A program made the translations under genes and the position numbers. From Phycisphaeraceae bacterium (GTDB taxonomy: Bacteria; Planctomycetota; Phycisphaerae; Phycisphaerales; SM1A02): a stretch of 64,000 nucleotides of DNA. The notes below the pieces were generated by a model that was given only the letters and a program-made list of their open reading frames with translations, was not told the DNA's origin and made no database searches. Shown one piece after another: positions 52,081 through 63,600 of the stretch (positions are counted from its first letter, which is position 1; each line of letters starts with the position of its first letter). Where the stretch lies: the NCBI GenBank assembly GCA_004213555.1, contig SHAP01000009.1, positions 1 to 64,000 of the forward strand, written 5' to 3'.

Positions 52081-55000
52081 ATGCCCGCGAAGATTGATTC
52101 CCGGCCGGTTCGTGATTTCTCAAAGCTTGGTGATGCAGTCGAAGTTCCAGATCTGACTGAACTTCAGGCTCGCGCTTACGAGAAGTTTCTTCAGCAAGAT
52201 GTCCCCGCCGACAAGCGAGAGCCTGTCGGACTGGAGGGCCTCCTCCGCGAAGTCTTCCCAATCGTCTCTTACGACGAGAAGATTCGTATTGAGTACCACA
52301 AGTACCAGTTGGAAAAGCCGCGCTACACCCCGCTCGAGTGTCGTGAACTTCGTCTGACGTACGGTCTGCCATTGCGGGTCACCGTTCGCCTCATCATGGA
52401 GGGGCGTGAAGAGGATGTGACCGAAGACATTTACTTGGGCGACATCCCCGTCATGTTGGGCGGTGGTGAGTTCATCGTGAATGGTGCGATGCGGGTGATC
52501 GTTTCTCAGTTGCACCGCTCGCCCGGTATCGACTTCTCGATCGCCCAGACGCTTCACGATCGGCCGCTGCACTCGGCAAAAATTGTCCCTGAGCGCGGTT
52601 CTTGGATCGAACTGGAAGTCACCAAAAAAGATGTCTTGGGCATGAAGATCGACCAGTCGGCCAAAATTGCGGCCACCACGTTCCTTCGGGCACTGTGGAA
52701 TCCGTTGGCCGAAGGCGAAGGACGAGAAGTGGTGCCTCCTTTCTCGACCACCGACCGGATTCTTGAGTCGTTTTATGACGTTGAGGACGTCAGTGTCACC
52801 AAGCTCACCCCCGAGCATTACTCGGCCGAAGACATCGTGGATCAAGAAACCGGTGAGCTTCTGGCCAAAGCCGGGGCAGCCCTTGGCGATGCCCTTGAAG
52901 CCATTTTGTCTTCAGGCCTCGATTCACTGCGTGTGGTCGACCCATCCGTGGACCCGTTGATCTTGAACACGATTGCTGAAGAGAAGCTGGATTTCTTGTC
53001 CGAGGTCACCGAACACGAAGCAGCTCTTTTGAAGATCTACGGTCGGCTTCGTCCGGGCAACCCCCCCCAAGTCGACAAGGCTCGAGAGTTGTTCTCCGAA
53101 CGGTTCTACGAAGAAAACAAGTACCGATTGGGCAAGGTTGGTCGCTTCCGCGTGAATCGCAAATTCAACGAGGATGTCGCCGAGTCCATCATGCACATCC
53201 GTCCCGAGGATTTCCTCGAGATCATCAAGTACATGTTGAAGCTGCGTGCTCAAGATGAGTCTGCCTACATCGATGACATCGATCACCTGTCCAATCGCCG
53301 GTTGAGAACCCTTGACGAATTGGCCGTGGACGAACTCCGCAAAGGCTTCGCCAAGTTGCGTCGGACAGTCCAAGAGCGCATGAGCGTGAAGGCCCCAGAT
53401 GAAATTGGCAAGATCACGGACTTGGTGAACTCCAAGGCTATCTCTGGTGCGATCGATTTCTTCTTTGGCCGATCCGAGTTGTCCCAAGTGGTTGACCAAA
53501 CCAACCCGCTCTCCATGCTGGTGCACGAGCGTCGTCTTTCCGCACTTGGCCCTGGCGGCCTGAACCGAAAGCGGGCTGGTTTTGAAGTGCGTGACGTACA
53601 CATTTCGCACTACGGTCGAGTTTGCCCCATCGAAACGCCTGAAGGCACCAACATCGGTTTGATTTGCTCCTTGGGCATTTTCGCTCACATTGACGAGTAT
53701 GGGTTCATTCAAACGCCCTACCGCAAGGTCGAAAAGGGCAAGGTCACTGGCGATGTGATTCATCTCCGCGCCGACGAAGAAATTCGCTCGACATTGGTTC
53801 CCGCCGAAGCCTTGGACGCCAAAGGAAAGATCGAAGGCGCTTCTGTTCTGGCCCGCCACCAGGGCGAGCTCATGCAGATGCACCCCAACGAGGTCAACTA
53901 CGTCGACGTCTCGCCCAAGCAAATTGTCGGCGTTTCGGCCGCCATGATTCCTTTCCTGGAGCATGACGATGCCAACCGGGCCCTTATGGGTGCGAACATG
54001 CAGCGTCAGGCCGTGCCATTGCTCAAGCCTGAAGTGCCTTGGGTTGCCACTGGTATGGAGAAATCGGCCGGTGTCCACTCGGGAATGGCCGTTCGTGCTT
54101 CCAACTCCGGAAAAGTCACCTTCGTTGATGCCGAGCGCATTGTTGTCGACAACTCCGATGAGTATGAGTTGTTGAAATTCCGTGGCTTGAACGAACGTAC
54201 CTGCAACACGCAAAAGCCCATTGTGAAGTTGGGCCAAAGCGTGAATAAGGGGCAGATCATCGCCGACGGTGCCTCCACCGTTCAAGGTGAGTTGGGTCTG
54301 GGCAAGAACATTTTGGTCGCCTTCAACACGTTTGACGGTTACAACTTCGAAGACGCAATTGTCATCTCCGAGCAGCTTGTGAAGGACGACACCTTCACCT
54401 CCATTCACATCGAAGATTTCGATGTGGAGATTCGGGAGACCAAGCTCGGCCGAGAGGAGTTCACCCGCGATATTCCCAACGTCTCCGAAAAAGCCCTTTC
54501 CAACCTCGATGAAAACGGCATCGTTCGCGTTGGTGCCCGAGTTGGCCCTGGCGACATTTTGGTCGGCAAGGTTTCGCCCAAGAGCAAGAGTGAATTGACC
54601 CCCGAAGAAAAACTGCTTCACGCCATTTTCGGTCGTGCGGGTGAAGACGTGAAGAACGACTCGCTCACGGTTCCTTCGGGCACCCAAGGCATTGTGATCG
54701 GGACCAGAAAGTTCTCGCGGCGTTTGCACCTCACCGATGAGCAGAAAGTTGCTCTCGCGGAAGAGCAAGAGGCTTATGAAGAAATGATGGACGACAAAGC
54801 CATCAAACTCTTCCGTGAGATGGTCGAGTCTGTCAACGAGATTACTGGCACCCAAATGGTTGACCCCATGACCCGCCAAAAGGTTGGTCAGTCGGACATT
54901 CCCGAGGTTGTTCTGGAGCAGATCGAGAACTTCAGTGAGAAGTGGATCAAGGGTGGCAAAGAAGTGCGTGACAACGCCCTCAAGACCTACTCTCAGTTCT

Positions 55001-55914
55001 GGCCGCGAATTCAAGCGATCGACGAAGAAAAGCAGCGCCGTATTCAGCACATGAAGCGGGGCGACGAACTGGGCAACGGTGTCTTGGAAATGGTGAAGGT
55101 GTACATCGCCGCCAAGCGTCCGCTTTCTGTTGGTGACAAAATGGCCGGTCGACACGGAAACAAGGGTGTGATCGCACGCATTGTTCCCGAAGAAGACATG
55201 CCGTTCCTCGAAGATGGCACCCCGGTTCAAATTCTGTTGAACCCACTGGGTGTGCCCTCTCGAATGAATGTCGGCCAAGTGCTTGAATTGCACATGGGAT
55301 GGGCGGCCGCCGTGCTAGGTTTCCAGTGCTGCACCCCGGTCTTTGACGGCGCGTCAGAGTCGGAGGTGTTGGCCGCCATCGACGAAGCCAACGCCCATGT
55401 TCAAGACAAGGTGGGATCGTTCGAAAAAGGCGAAGGCGATGCGGGTACCTCCCGCGAGCTTCTCGCACAGATGCCTTTCCGTGGCAAGGTCCAGCTGTAC
55501 GACGGCCGGACCGGTGAAGCGTTCCAGCAACGCAACGCCGTGGGTTACATGTATCTCATCAAACTGCACCACTTGGTGGATGACAAGATCCACGCGCGTG
55601 CGACAGGCCCCTATTCCCTCATCACCCAGCAGCCGCTTGGTGGTAAAGCCCGGACCGGTGGTCAGCGATTTGGCGAGATGGAAGTTTGGGCGCTCGAAGG
55701 CTACGGCGCGGCGTTCATTCTGCAAGAACTCCTCACCGTCAAGTCCGACGATGTAGAAGGTCGCACCAAGATTTACGACTCCATGGTCAAGGGCCTCAAC
55801 ACGCTCGAGGCCGGCATGCCAGTGGTCTTCGATGTGCTCATGAACGAGATCAAGGGTCTCGGCATGAACATCCAAATTCAGAAGGACGAGGAAGAGCCAC
55901 TGCCGGTCTTGTAA
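52081..55914 (+). CDS. rpoB: RNA polymerase beta subunit
   Basis: Second-largest core RNA polymerase subunit. The 1277-aa product shows the conserved order: an N-terminal [31 protein letters not shown], the rifampicin-region [50 protein letters not shown], and the C-terminal [32 protein letters not shown] lies 7 bases before ATG 52081. It is followed by rpoC after 67 bases. The upstream neighbour is a divergent permease gene, so it is not preceded by rplJ-rplL as in many bacteria. Confidence 0.98.
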   Translation: MPAKIDSRPVRDFSKLGDAVEVPDLTELQARAYEKFLQQDVPADKREPVGLEGLLREVFPIVSYDEKIRIEYHKYQLEKPRYTPLECRELRLTYGLPLRVTVRLIMEGREEDVTEDIYLGDIPVMLGGGEFIVNGAMRVIVSQLHRSPGIDFSIAQTLHDRPLHSAKIVPERGSWIELEVTKKDVLGMKIDQSAKIAATTFLRALWNPLAEGEGREVVPPFSTTDRILESFYDVEDVSVTKLTPEHYSAEDIVDQETGELLAKAGAALGDALEAILSSGLDSLRVVDPSVDPLILNTIAEEKLDFLSEVTEHEAALLKIYGRLRPGNPPQVDKARELFSERFYEENKYRLGKVGRFRVNRKFNEDVAESIMHIRPEDFLEIIKYMLKLRAQDESAYIDDIDHLSNRRLRTLDELAVDELRKGFAKLRRTVQERMSVKAPDEIGKITDLVNSKAISGAIDFFFGRSELSQVVDQTNPLSMLVHERRLSALGPGGLNRKRAGFEVRDVHISHYGRVCPIETPEGTNIGLICSLGIFAHIDEYGFIQTPYRKVEKGKVTGDVIHLRADEEIRSTLVPAEALDAKGKIEGASVLARHQGELMQMHPNEVNYVDVSPKQIVGVSAAMIPFLEHDDANRALMGANMQRQAVPLLKPEVPWVATGMEKSAGVHSGMAVRASNSGKVTFVDAERIVVDNSDEYELLKFRGLNERTCNTQKPIVKLGQSVNKGQIIADGASTVQGELGLGKNILVAFNTFDGYNFEDAIVISEQLVKDDTFTSIHIEDFDVEIRETKLGREEFTRDIPNVSEKALSNLDENGIVRVGARVGPGDILVGKVSPKSKSELTPEEKLLHAIFGRAGEDVKNDSLTVPSGTQGIVIGTRKFSRRLHLTDEQKVALAEEQEAYEEMMDDKAIKLFREMVESVNEITGTQMVDPMTRQKVGQSDIPEVVLEQIENFSEKWIKGGKEVRDNALKTYSQFWPRIQAIDEEKQRRIQHMKRGDELGNGVLEMVKVYIAAKRPLSVGDKMAGRHGNKGVIARIVPEEDMPFLEDGTPVQILLNPLGVPSRMNVGQVLELHMGWAAAVLGFQCCTPVFDGASESEVLAAIDEANAHVQDKVGSFEKGEGDAGTSRELLAQMPFRGKVQLYDGRTGEAFQQRNAVGYMYLIKLHHLVDDKIHARATGPYSLITQQPLGGKARTGGQRFGEMEVWALEGYGAAFILQELLTVKSDDVEGRTKIYDSMVKGLNTLEAGMPVVFDVLMNEIKGLGMNIQIQKDEEEPLPVL

Positions 55915-55981
55915 CCAGCACGCTCATCTTCGCCCCCGTTCCTCGTTCTTCCCTTTTTGTCCCCTTATTAAGAGCCCCGCA

Positions 55982-58900
55982 ATGTCCGAAACCGTCTACG
56001 ACCGCGTCAACGACTTCGCTTGCGTCAAGATCAATCTTGCTTCCCCCAACGACATCCGTTCGTGGTCCTTTGGTGAAGTCAAGAAACCTGAGACCATCAA
56101 CTACCGCACCTACCGTCCCGAAAAAGACGGCTTGTTCTGCGAACGCATTTTCGGTCCTGAAAAGGACTACGAATGCTCTTGCGGCAAGTACCGCGGCACC
56201 AAGTTCAAAGGCATCATCTGCGACCGCTGTGGTGTGAAAGTCACCCACTCGCGGGTTCGCCGCAAGCGGATGGGCCACATTAATTTGGCAACGCCTTGCG
56301 TTCACATTTGGTACTTCAAGGCGCTGCCGTCTCGTTTGGGCGCGTTGTTGGCGATGAAGACCGCGGACATCGAGAAGATTGTCTACTTCCAGGACTATGT
56401 TGTGGTCGAGCCCGGGGCGACCGAACTTGAGTTCATGCAGGTCCTCACCGAAGACGATTACCGCGTCCAAGTTGAGAAGTGCGGTCGTCAAGCTTTCACC
56501 GCCATGATGGGCGCTGAGGCCATTCGAGAGCTCATTGATCGATTGGATCTTCATCAAATCGCGGTCGACCTGCGTGAAGAGTTGAAAACCACCCGTTCGA
56601 AGCAGCGGGTCAAGGACATCTCCAAGCGGCTGAAGTTGGTCGAGCAACTGAAGAATTCCGACAATGATCCAGCCTGGATGGTGCTTGACGTTGTTCCTGT
56701 GATTCCTCCAGATTTGCGACCTCTCGTGCTCTTGGACTCTGGCAACTTTGCCACCAGTGACCTCAACGACTTGTACCGCCGGATCATCAACCGGAACAAC
56801 CGTCTCAAGAAGTTGATGGACCTGAATGCCCCTGAGGTCATCGTCCGCAACGAAAAGCGAATGTTGCAGCAGGCCGTCGACGCCCTGTTCGACAATGGTC
56901 GCTGCCGTCGTCCTGTCTTGGGCTCTTCGAACCGGCCCCTCAAGTCCATCACGGACATGATCAAGGGCAAGCAAGGGCGCTTCCGTGAGAACTTGCTCGG
57001 CAAGCGGGTGGACTACTCCGCCCGTTCGGTCATCGTGGTGGGTCCTGATCTGAAGCTTTGGCAGTGCGGTCTTCCCAAGAAGATTGCCCTCGAGCTTTAC
57101 CAGCCCTTCATCATCCGAAAACTGAAGGAACGCGGTCTCGCCGACACCATCAAGAGCGCGAAGCGCATGTTGGAACGCCGGGATCCTGAGGTTTGGGACG
57201 TCCTTGAAGAAGTCATTCACCAGCATCCCGTGCTGTTGAACCGTGCTCCGACCTTGCACCGCATGGGTATCCAAGCTTTCGAACCCGTGTTGGTTGAAGG
57301 CAACGCCATCCGCCTGCACCCCTTGGTGTGCACCGGTTACAACGCCGACTTTGATGGCGACCAAATGGCGGTTCACCTGCCGCTGTCAATTGAAGCCCAA
57401 ACCGAAGCCCACGTGTTGATGCTGTCGACCAACAACATCTTCTCCCCCGCGCACGGCAAGCCCATCATGTCCCCTTCCCAAGACGTGGTGATGGGGGTGT
57501 ACTTCTTGACCCACATGGCCAAGCATCTTGACGCAGGCGACCCTGATCCGGCGAAGAAGAGCTTGGGCCGCCGCCGTTTCCGCAACATCACCGAAGCGAT
57601 TTACGCCTGGGAAGACGGTCAAATTGACTTGCGTCAACCCATTGACATTCGCTTGGAGCGGTACGACGAAGTCGTCGACAAGCAAGCCGGTACGGCTTCG
57701 CCGCTGCCCGACAACCGGCGCATCACCACCACGGTGGGTCGAGCCTTGTTCAGCGAACGTCTGAGCCCCGGCATGCCGTATTACAACTGCACCCTCGGCA
57801 AGAAGGGTTGCAGCCAAGTGATTGCCGATACGTTTGAGCGTTTGGGCAAGCCCCCAACCATCGAATTGCTCGACGAGATGAAAGAAATCGGCTTCCGATT
57901 CTCCACCTTGTCCGGTCTTTCGATCGCGATCACCGACATGCGTATTCCGGACGAGAAGAAAGACTTCCTCGCCGCCGCACAGAAGAAGGTCGATCGCATT
58001 GAAATGCAGGCCGATGCCGGTGCCATCACCGACCGCGAACGCCACTCCAACGTCCTTGATGTTTGGTCGCATTGCCGTGAAGAAGTCACCAAGGCCCTGA
58101 TGAAGGACGTGGAAAACGACCGTCGGGATCCCACCACGGGTGACGAGATTCAAGTGGACTCCGCCGACGGTTCGCCCTACTTAAACCCACTGTTCGTCTT
58201 CCTTGATTCCGGTGCACGGGGCAACCGTTCCCAGATGCAGCAGCTCGCAGGCATGCGGGGATTGATGGCCAAGCCTTCGGGTGAAATCATCGAAGCCCCC
58301 ATCCGAGCCAACTTCCGTGAAGGCCTCAACGTGTTGGAGTACTTCTCCTCCACCCACGGTGCTCGAAAGGGACTGGCCGATACCGCGCTCAAAACCGCAG
58401 ACTCGGGGTACATGACCCGGAAGCTGTACGACGTGGCTCAGGCCTCGGTGGTCAATGAGTTTGACTGTGGCTCGACGCGCGGCGTCTTGAAGAAAGCCAT
58501 TTATAAGGGCGAAGAGATTGATATTCCGCTGTCGGAATCCATCACGGGTCGAACCGCTCTCGACACCATCATGCACCCCATGACCGATGAGGTTGTGGTC
58601 AAGAAGAACGAACTGATCACGCCCGAAATCGCGGCTTCCATCGAAGCCTTGGGTATCGATCAGGTCTTCGTGCGTTCGGTGCTCACCTGCGATACGCCAC
58701 GTGGTGTGTGTGCCAAGTGCTACGGCATGGACATGTCGAACAACCGGTTGGTTGAAGAAGGCCTCGCCGTCGGCACGATTGCCGCCCAGTCCATTGGTGA
58801 ACCTGGCACCCAGCTCACCATGCGTACCTTCCACACCGGTGGTGTTGCTTCGAAGGGTCTGATCGAGACCACCCACAAAGCAGGCCAGGCCGGTTTGGTC

Positions 58901-60538
58901 GAACTGCGTGAGTGCGGTGAGCAGATCGTCACCTTGTCTGATGGTGGCGAACAGCGCATCAGCGTGAAGAAGAACGGTCAGTTGGCCATCGTCGATGCCA
59001 AGGGCCGCGAGCTCGAGAAGCACAAGGTGCCTTACGGCGCCACCATCATGTTCGCTTCGGGCGACAAGGTGAAGAAAGGTGCCATCCTCTGCGAGTGGAA
59101 CCCCCACGCTTCGCCCATCTTGGCCGAACGCAGCGGTGCCGTGAAGTTCAAAGACATCGAAGTCGGCGCCACCGTGCGTGAAGACAAGCGTGGCGACAAG
59201 ATCGAAGTCGTGGTAACCGAACACCGCGGCGACCGGTCTCCACAGATTTTGATCGTGGACGGCGAAGGCAAGGTGTTGGACTTCCACCACCTGCCCGCCA
59301 AGGCCCGCCTCGAAGTCAAGGAAGGCGACACTGTCCAAGCCGGACAAATGGTCGCCCGCCAGCCGAAGGATGTCGCCAAGAGTGCTGACATCGTCGGTGG
59401 TTTGCCTCGCGTGACCGAAATCTTCGAAGCACGGATTCCGAAAGACCCCGCGATTCTCGCAAAGATCTCGGGCACCGTTCGTCTCGAACCCGATCGCCGC
59501 AAGGGCAAGATGACCATCGTCGTCGAGTCCGAAGGTCTGGAAGAAGTCCACTTGGCCCCTCAAGGCAAAGCGTTGATGGTGCACACCGGCGACTATGTCG
59601 ATGCGGGTGACCGCTTGACCGATGGTCCATTGGTGCCCAGTGAAGTGCTTGCGGTCAAAGGTGATGAGGCTTTATATGAGTACATGCTCGGCGAAGTGCA
59701 AAATGTGTACCGAGCCCAAGGCGTGCCCATCTCTGACACCCACATTGAAGTGATTTTGCGTCAGATGATGAGCAAGATCCGCATCCAGAACCCAGGCGAC
59801 ACCACGTTGCTGCCCAACGAAGTGGCCGACCGCTGGGTCTTCCGTTCGAGCAACGACGACATGGACAGCAAGCTTCGTGTGGTGGAGCCAGGCGACACGG
59901 GCTACCGCGCGGGTGAACTCATCGACAAAGAGGTTCTCAAGGAGCGCAACGCGCTCATGGAAGCCGATGGCAAAGAGCCCGCCAAGACCAAGCGTTGCAA
60001 GCGGGCTTCGGGCCAAACGTTGTTGCTTGGCATCACCAAGGCCTCGTTGCAGTCCGAGTCGTTCTTGTCGGGGGCTTCCTTCCAGGAAACCACCAAGGTG
60101 CTCACCGAAGCCGCGCTTCGCGGTGCCACCGACGAGCTCACTGGGCTCAAGGAAAACGTCCTCTTGGGCCACCTCATCCCAGCGGGTACCGGTTTCGATC
60201 CGTACCACAAGATGAAGGTCACCAAGTTGATCGAGCCCCCGGCCCCTGAAGTCGAGGAAGAGCTCATGCTGGAGGAGGCCCGAGAGGCCGCCGAAGCCCT
60301 CGGGGCAGAGCCAGCATGGGGATCGATGTCTCGTTCAGCACCCATAGGATCGAATTCCGACATTCTGGCCGGCGGTGATCTAGACGCACCGATCGGTGGT
60401 GACCCCGACGGGGCATCGCAAACCGGCGAGGATTTGGATCCAGACCTGAATCAGGCCCTGATGGACGTGCTCCGTCAGGAACTGGGCGGGAAGGCCGGTG
60501 ACGGCGGCGATTTGGATGCAGATTCACCCATCGGGTGA
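55982..60538 (+). CDS. rpoC: RNA polymerase beta' subunit
   Basis: Largest core RNA polymerase subunit, 1518 aa. The N-terminal zinc ligands are in [22 protein letters not shown], the catalytic Mg loop is [12 protein letters not shown] (about residue 455), the second zinc site includes [13 protein letters not shown], and the trigger region has [16 protein letters not shown]. The last ~90 residues are a low-complexity acidic tail (Asp, Glu, Gly, Pro rich, with [11 protein letters not shown]-like repeats) with no counterpart in E. coli. ATG 55982 follows an AAGAG. Transcribed with rpoB. Confidence 0.98.
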   Translation: MSETVYDRVNDFACVKINLASPNDIRSWSFGEVKKPETINYRTYRPEKDGLFCERIFGPEKDYECSCGKYRGTKFKGIICDRCGVKVTHSRVRRKRMGHINLATPCVHIWYFKALPSRLGALLAMKTADIEKIVYFQDYVVVEPGATELEFMQVLTEDDYRVQVEKCGRQAFTAMMGAEAIRELIDRLDLHQIAVDLREELKTTRSKQRVKDISKRLKLVEQLKNSDNDPAWMVLDVVPVIPPDLRPLVLLDSGNFATSDLNDLYRRIINRNNRLKKLMDLNAPEVIVRNEKRMLQQAVDALFDNGRCRRPVLGSSNRPLKSITDMIKGKQGRFRENLLGKRVDYSARSVIVVGPDLKLWQCGLPKKIALELYQPFIIRKLKERGLADTIKSAKRMLERRDPEVWDVLEEVIHQHPVLLNRAPTLHRMGIQAFEPVLVEGNAIRLHPLVCTGYNADFDGDQMAVHLPLSIEAQTEAHVLMLSTNNIFSPAHGKPIMSPSQDVVMGVYFLTHMAKHLDAGDPDPAKKSLGRRRFRNITEAIYAWEDGQIDLRQPIDIRLERYDEVVDKQAGTASPLPDNRRITTTVGRALFSERLSPGMPYYNCTLGKKGCSQVIADTFERLGKPPTIELLDEMKEIGFRFSTLSGLSIAITDMRIPDEKKDFLAAAQKKVDRIEMQADAGAITDRERHSNVLDVWSHCREEVTKALMKDVENDRRDPTTGDEIQVDSADGSPYLNPLFVFLDSGARGNRSQMQQLAGMRGLMAKPSGEIIEAPIRANFREGLNVLEYFSSTHGARKGLADTALKTADSGYMTRKLYDVAQASVVNEFDCGSTRGVLKKAIYKGEEIDIPLSESITGRTALDTIMHPMTDEVVVKKNELITPEIAASIEALGIDQVFVRSVLTCDTPRGVCAKCYGMDMSNNRLVEEGLAVGTIAAQSIGEPGTQLTMRTFHTGGVASKGLIETTHKAGQAGLVELRECGEQIVTLSDGGEQRISVKKNGQLAIVDAKGRELEKHKVPYGATIMFASGDKVKKGAILCEWNPHASPILAERSGAVKFKDIEVGATVREDKRGDKIEVVVTEHRGDRSPQILIVDGEGKVLDFHHLPAKARLEVKEGDTVQAGQMVARQPKDVAKSADIVGGLPRVTEIFEARIPKDPAILAKISGTVRLEPDRRKGKMTIVVESEGLEEVHLAPQGKALMVHTGDYVDAGDRLTDGPLVPSEVLAVKGDEALYEYMLGEVQNVYRAQGVPISDTHIEVILRQMMSKIRIQNPGDTTLLPNEVADRWVFRSSNDDMDSKLRVVEPGDTGYRAGELIDKEVLKERNALMEADGKEPAKTKRCKRASGQTLLLGITKASLQSESFLSGASFQETTKVLTEAALRGATDELTGLKENVLLGHLIPAGTGFDPYHKMKVTKLIEPPAPEVEEELMLEEAREAAEALGAEPAWGSMSRSAPIGSNSDILAGGDLDAPIGGDPDGASQTGEDLDPDLNQALMDVLRQELGGKAGDGGDLDADSPIG

Positions 60539-60561
60539 TCCCCCGATCGGACGAAGATTTT

Positions 60562-60585
60562 GCTTCCGTGAAGCCTGATTTTTCC
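60562..60585 (+). terminator. Weak candidate terminator after rpoC
   Basis: GCTTC (60562-60566) and GAAGC (60570-60574) form a short stem followed by CTGATTTTT. The stem is only 5 bp and the call is tentative. Confidence 0.3.
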
Positions 60586-60631
60586 TCTTCGCAGAAGCGT
60601 CTTGTTGTCCGCGTTTCAGTCTTTGATCCGT

Positions 60632-60637
60632 TAGAAT
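60632..60637 (+). promoter_or_regulatory. Candidate -10 box TAGAAT of the subtilase gene
   Basis: TAGAAT lies 56 bases before ATG 60694, leaving a leader of about 50 bases that carries GAGGAA 6 bases before the start. No clear -35 is visible. Confidence 0.35.
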
Positions 60638-60693
60638 TAGCGCTCCGAAGCCTTGGGCTTCATTGATGGTGGCTACCCACCAGAGGAACTTCA

Positions 60694-63600
60694 ATGCGCA
60701 TTTTCTCAAGTCTTTGTTTGGCCATGGTCTCCACCCTCCTCTGCTCCGCATTTGCGACGGCAAGCGGCGAGTTGGAGCCACGAGTCCAGAAAGCCAAGCA
60801 GCCACTTTCCCATCTTGTCGCGGGTGAAACAGCCACCGGTGAGATTGTTGTCAAGTTCGCCGATGAAGTGAAAGCGCGGGCCGTTGCTGGACAGTTGGAA
60901 TCGCTTGGCATGCCGACCAAGTCGTTCTTCCGTGCTCAGCGTTTGCTGGAGTCGTATCCCATCGCTCCCGCGATCAACCAAACTCAATCTCGGATTGATG
61001 CTCTGATCCAACGGGCCGAGTCCATCTCCGGAAAGATGCAGCCTGACCTTGGGGGCATGATCAAAGTGGTTGCGGGCGGTTCAGCCGAGTCATTGGCCCA
61101 TCGTCTCCACGCGTTGGATTGTGTGGATTACGTCTCCATCCAGACCAAGTTGCAGCCATCCTCCATGTTTGCGGGACCAACCTGCGATTGCAACAATGAC
61201 CCTGCCAGTAACCCAGACTGTGTCAATTCCGGTCCAGGGTCGTGTGCTCTGCCAGTGACTCCACCCCTTTGTGTTGAAGTCAGCAACCACCTCGAGTGCT
61301 GCAACTTGGGCGGAGTGTTCTCGGCTGGTCCTTGTGACGAATCTCGGGCGGTCATACCACTAAGCGTCTTGACTGGTCCGTGTTCGATTCCTGGTGCGCC
61401 TCAAGAATGTCAAGACCTGACCAGTGATGAATGCACTGCTGCTGGTGGCGCCTTTTTTGGTCAATGGTTGTGGAATGACGTCGCCAACAACGGCAATGGC
61501 GTGCCAGAGGCCGGTGAAATTGACGCGAATCTAAATTTTGTCGCAGTAAGTTGCCGTGATCCGCTGGAGGATTCTGATTTGACAGCCGGGTTGCGTTACC
61601 CCCAGTACGAAAGTACCGGCCCCGTTACAGCCCCTGGAGGAAGCCTGCTCGCGTGCTGTCTTCCCCCATTTAATCTGTGTGAAGATCGGCGGCCTTACGA
61701 TTGCTATTCCCAAGGCGGGTACTACCAACACTTCGCGGCCGCGGAAGAGTTTGATTTGCTGCCAGCTCCATCAGGCTGCCAAGATCCAGCCGATCCAGAC
61801 GAGATATTTGAATGTCCGGAGTTGGGCGAAGACGCATGCCGTCTGCTTCTCAACGACCCTGACGATCCATTGGATTATCCAGCCGAAATTGGCCTCTTTG
61901 ACCCCACGCTTCCAATTCAGGATGCGGACATTAATTTAGCAGGTGGTCCTTATGGCTACCCATTTTTCGACTGCTTCTACGCTCGCCCGGGCACGGTCTT
62001 TAGCCCAGCATTAGGTATCCCTGGAGCTGCGTGCAATGACGGAGATTGCTGCCGTGCTGTAGCAGAGATCGAGCCCGCTTGCGGCACTACGGGTGGCAGC
62101 TGGGATGTTGGCTGCCGTGAAATCGCTCGCCGTCTTACTGATCAGTGTAGAACCTCGGGTTCAGCAACACCTCCAGGGCCGCAGATCCCTGGCGCTTCCG
62201 GCACAAAGTTTTTCTCCGAAGTTCCTCAGCCCGCCCGTGGTCCGGACAACGACGGAACTCATCTTCCTGGTGATTACACCATTGTGACGCAAGTCGCAGA
62301 GTTTGATGCAACGTGCGCTCAGGAATGGGATATGGCATGCGCGGAGTACTTCCGCTTGTTCTCGTATCGCTTGGCTTCGCGGATTGCGGGCGAGTCGGTG
62401 GACACTCCCGACTTGACGCATTTGCAAGAGTCACTCAACACCACCGGATTCAAATATGGTGGACGCGCTGATTATCTCCAGGCTTTGTCCAACGGCCAAT
62501 TGCTCCCCGGTGAAGAACGCTTCTACGCAGGTATCCCTGGCCAGACAATCCCCTTAGAAGGAGACGAATACTACTACCCAGGTACCGGCATGGCGTTGCG
62601 GGGCCAGCCTGGCGAAGCAGATACTGTCGTAGATGATGTACTTGACGACGGCACACCAATCACCTGGGGTTGGTTCAGCCCGGGCGAGGAATTCCTTGAC
62701 TGGGGCTTGGATGGCGAAGGGCCAATCTTTGACCTTGCCACTCTGCTTGCTCTTGACCCGACGTATACGAATCGGATTCGGGATTTTGCCCCCAGTGATT
62801 GGCCAGATGATCCAAATACCCCAAATGTGATGGAACAGTGTGGTCTCGATGCCGACGGAAACATCATCGACCTCACTGATGCTGCTCCTGGCATCATCCG
62901 TTGTGAAGCGTTGAACCTTCGCGCTCTCGTCAACGATCCACAGATTCCAGGTCTCGTGATCAATCTGTACGGACCTGTGGTCCCTAACCCCGATGCACCA
63001 CCAAACTTTATTGCACTCAACCCATACGAAGGTTTTGTGGCGCGTGGGGATAACTTTGAAAACGGCGAGTGCGATGGTCTCTTCACCCCTCCAAGCGGCG
63101 GAGATGGCTTTGTTCGGGAACTTGCCCGTGATGTGGAAAACAATGGCGGCAGCCTGTTCGACTTTACGGGCACGATCAACCCCGATCCCACAATTGATTT
63201 GGGTGACGAGCTGTTCCGTGGCCGGACCGCAAGAATTGCGGTGATCGACTTCTCCTACTGGCAGGGACACGAAGATCTCGACCAAGTGGATGAGGTGAAT
63301 GGAGTTCAAATCCCTAGGTACCAGTGGAAAGATGCTGCTGGCGGAGCAATCTTGCCGTATCAGCCTCGTTTGCCGTACGTCATTTCTGAGCCTGGGCAGA
63401 CCCTGATTACCATTCCAGTCCTTGGCCACCCCGATCACGGCACAGCTGTCTTGGGGCTGCTCTCTGCACTTGATGAGGAACGCGACTGGAACACGTCGGG
63501 TGGAGCACCGGTCCCAGCACAGGGCATCACAGGCATGGTGCCTGAAGCCCAGCCTTACTTCTTCCCTTTGATCAGCCGTCAAGAAGGCAATCGGGAGCAG

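Noticed and set aside
52924-55293. 789-codon open frame on the minus strand, antisense to rpoB
   Set aside because: It lies wholly within rpoB, has no family resemblance, and long antisense frames are expected opposite strongly biased codon use. Similar frames opposite rpoC (55850-57376), nuoF (47119-48453) and the M17 aminopeptidase (40133-40915) are rejected for the same reason.
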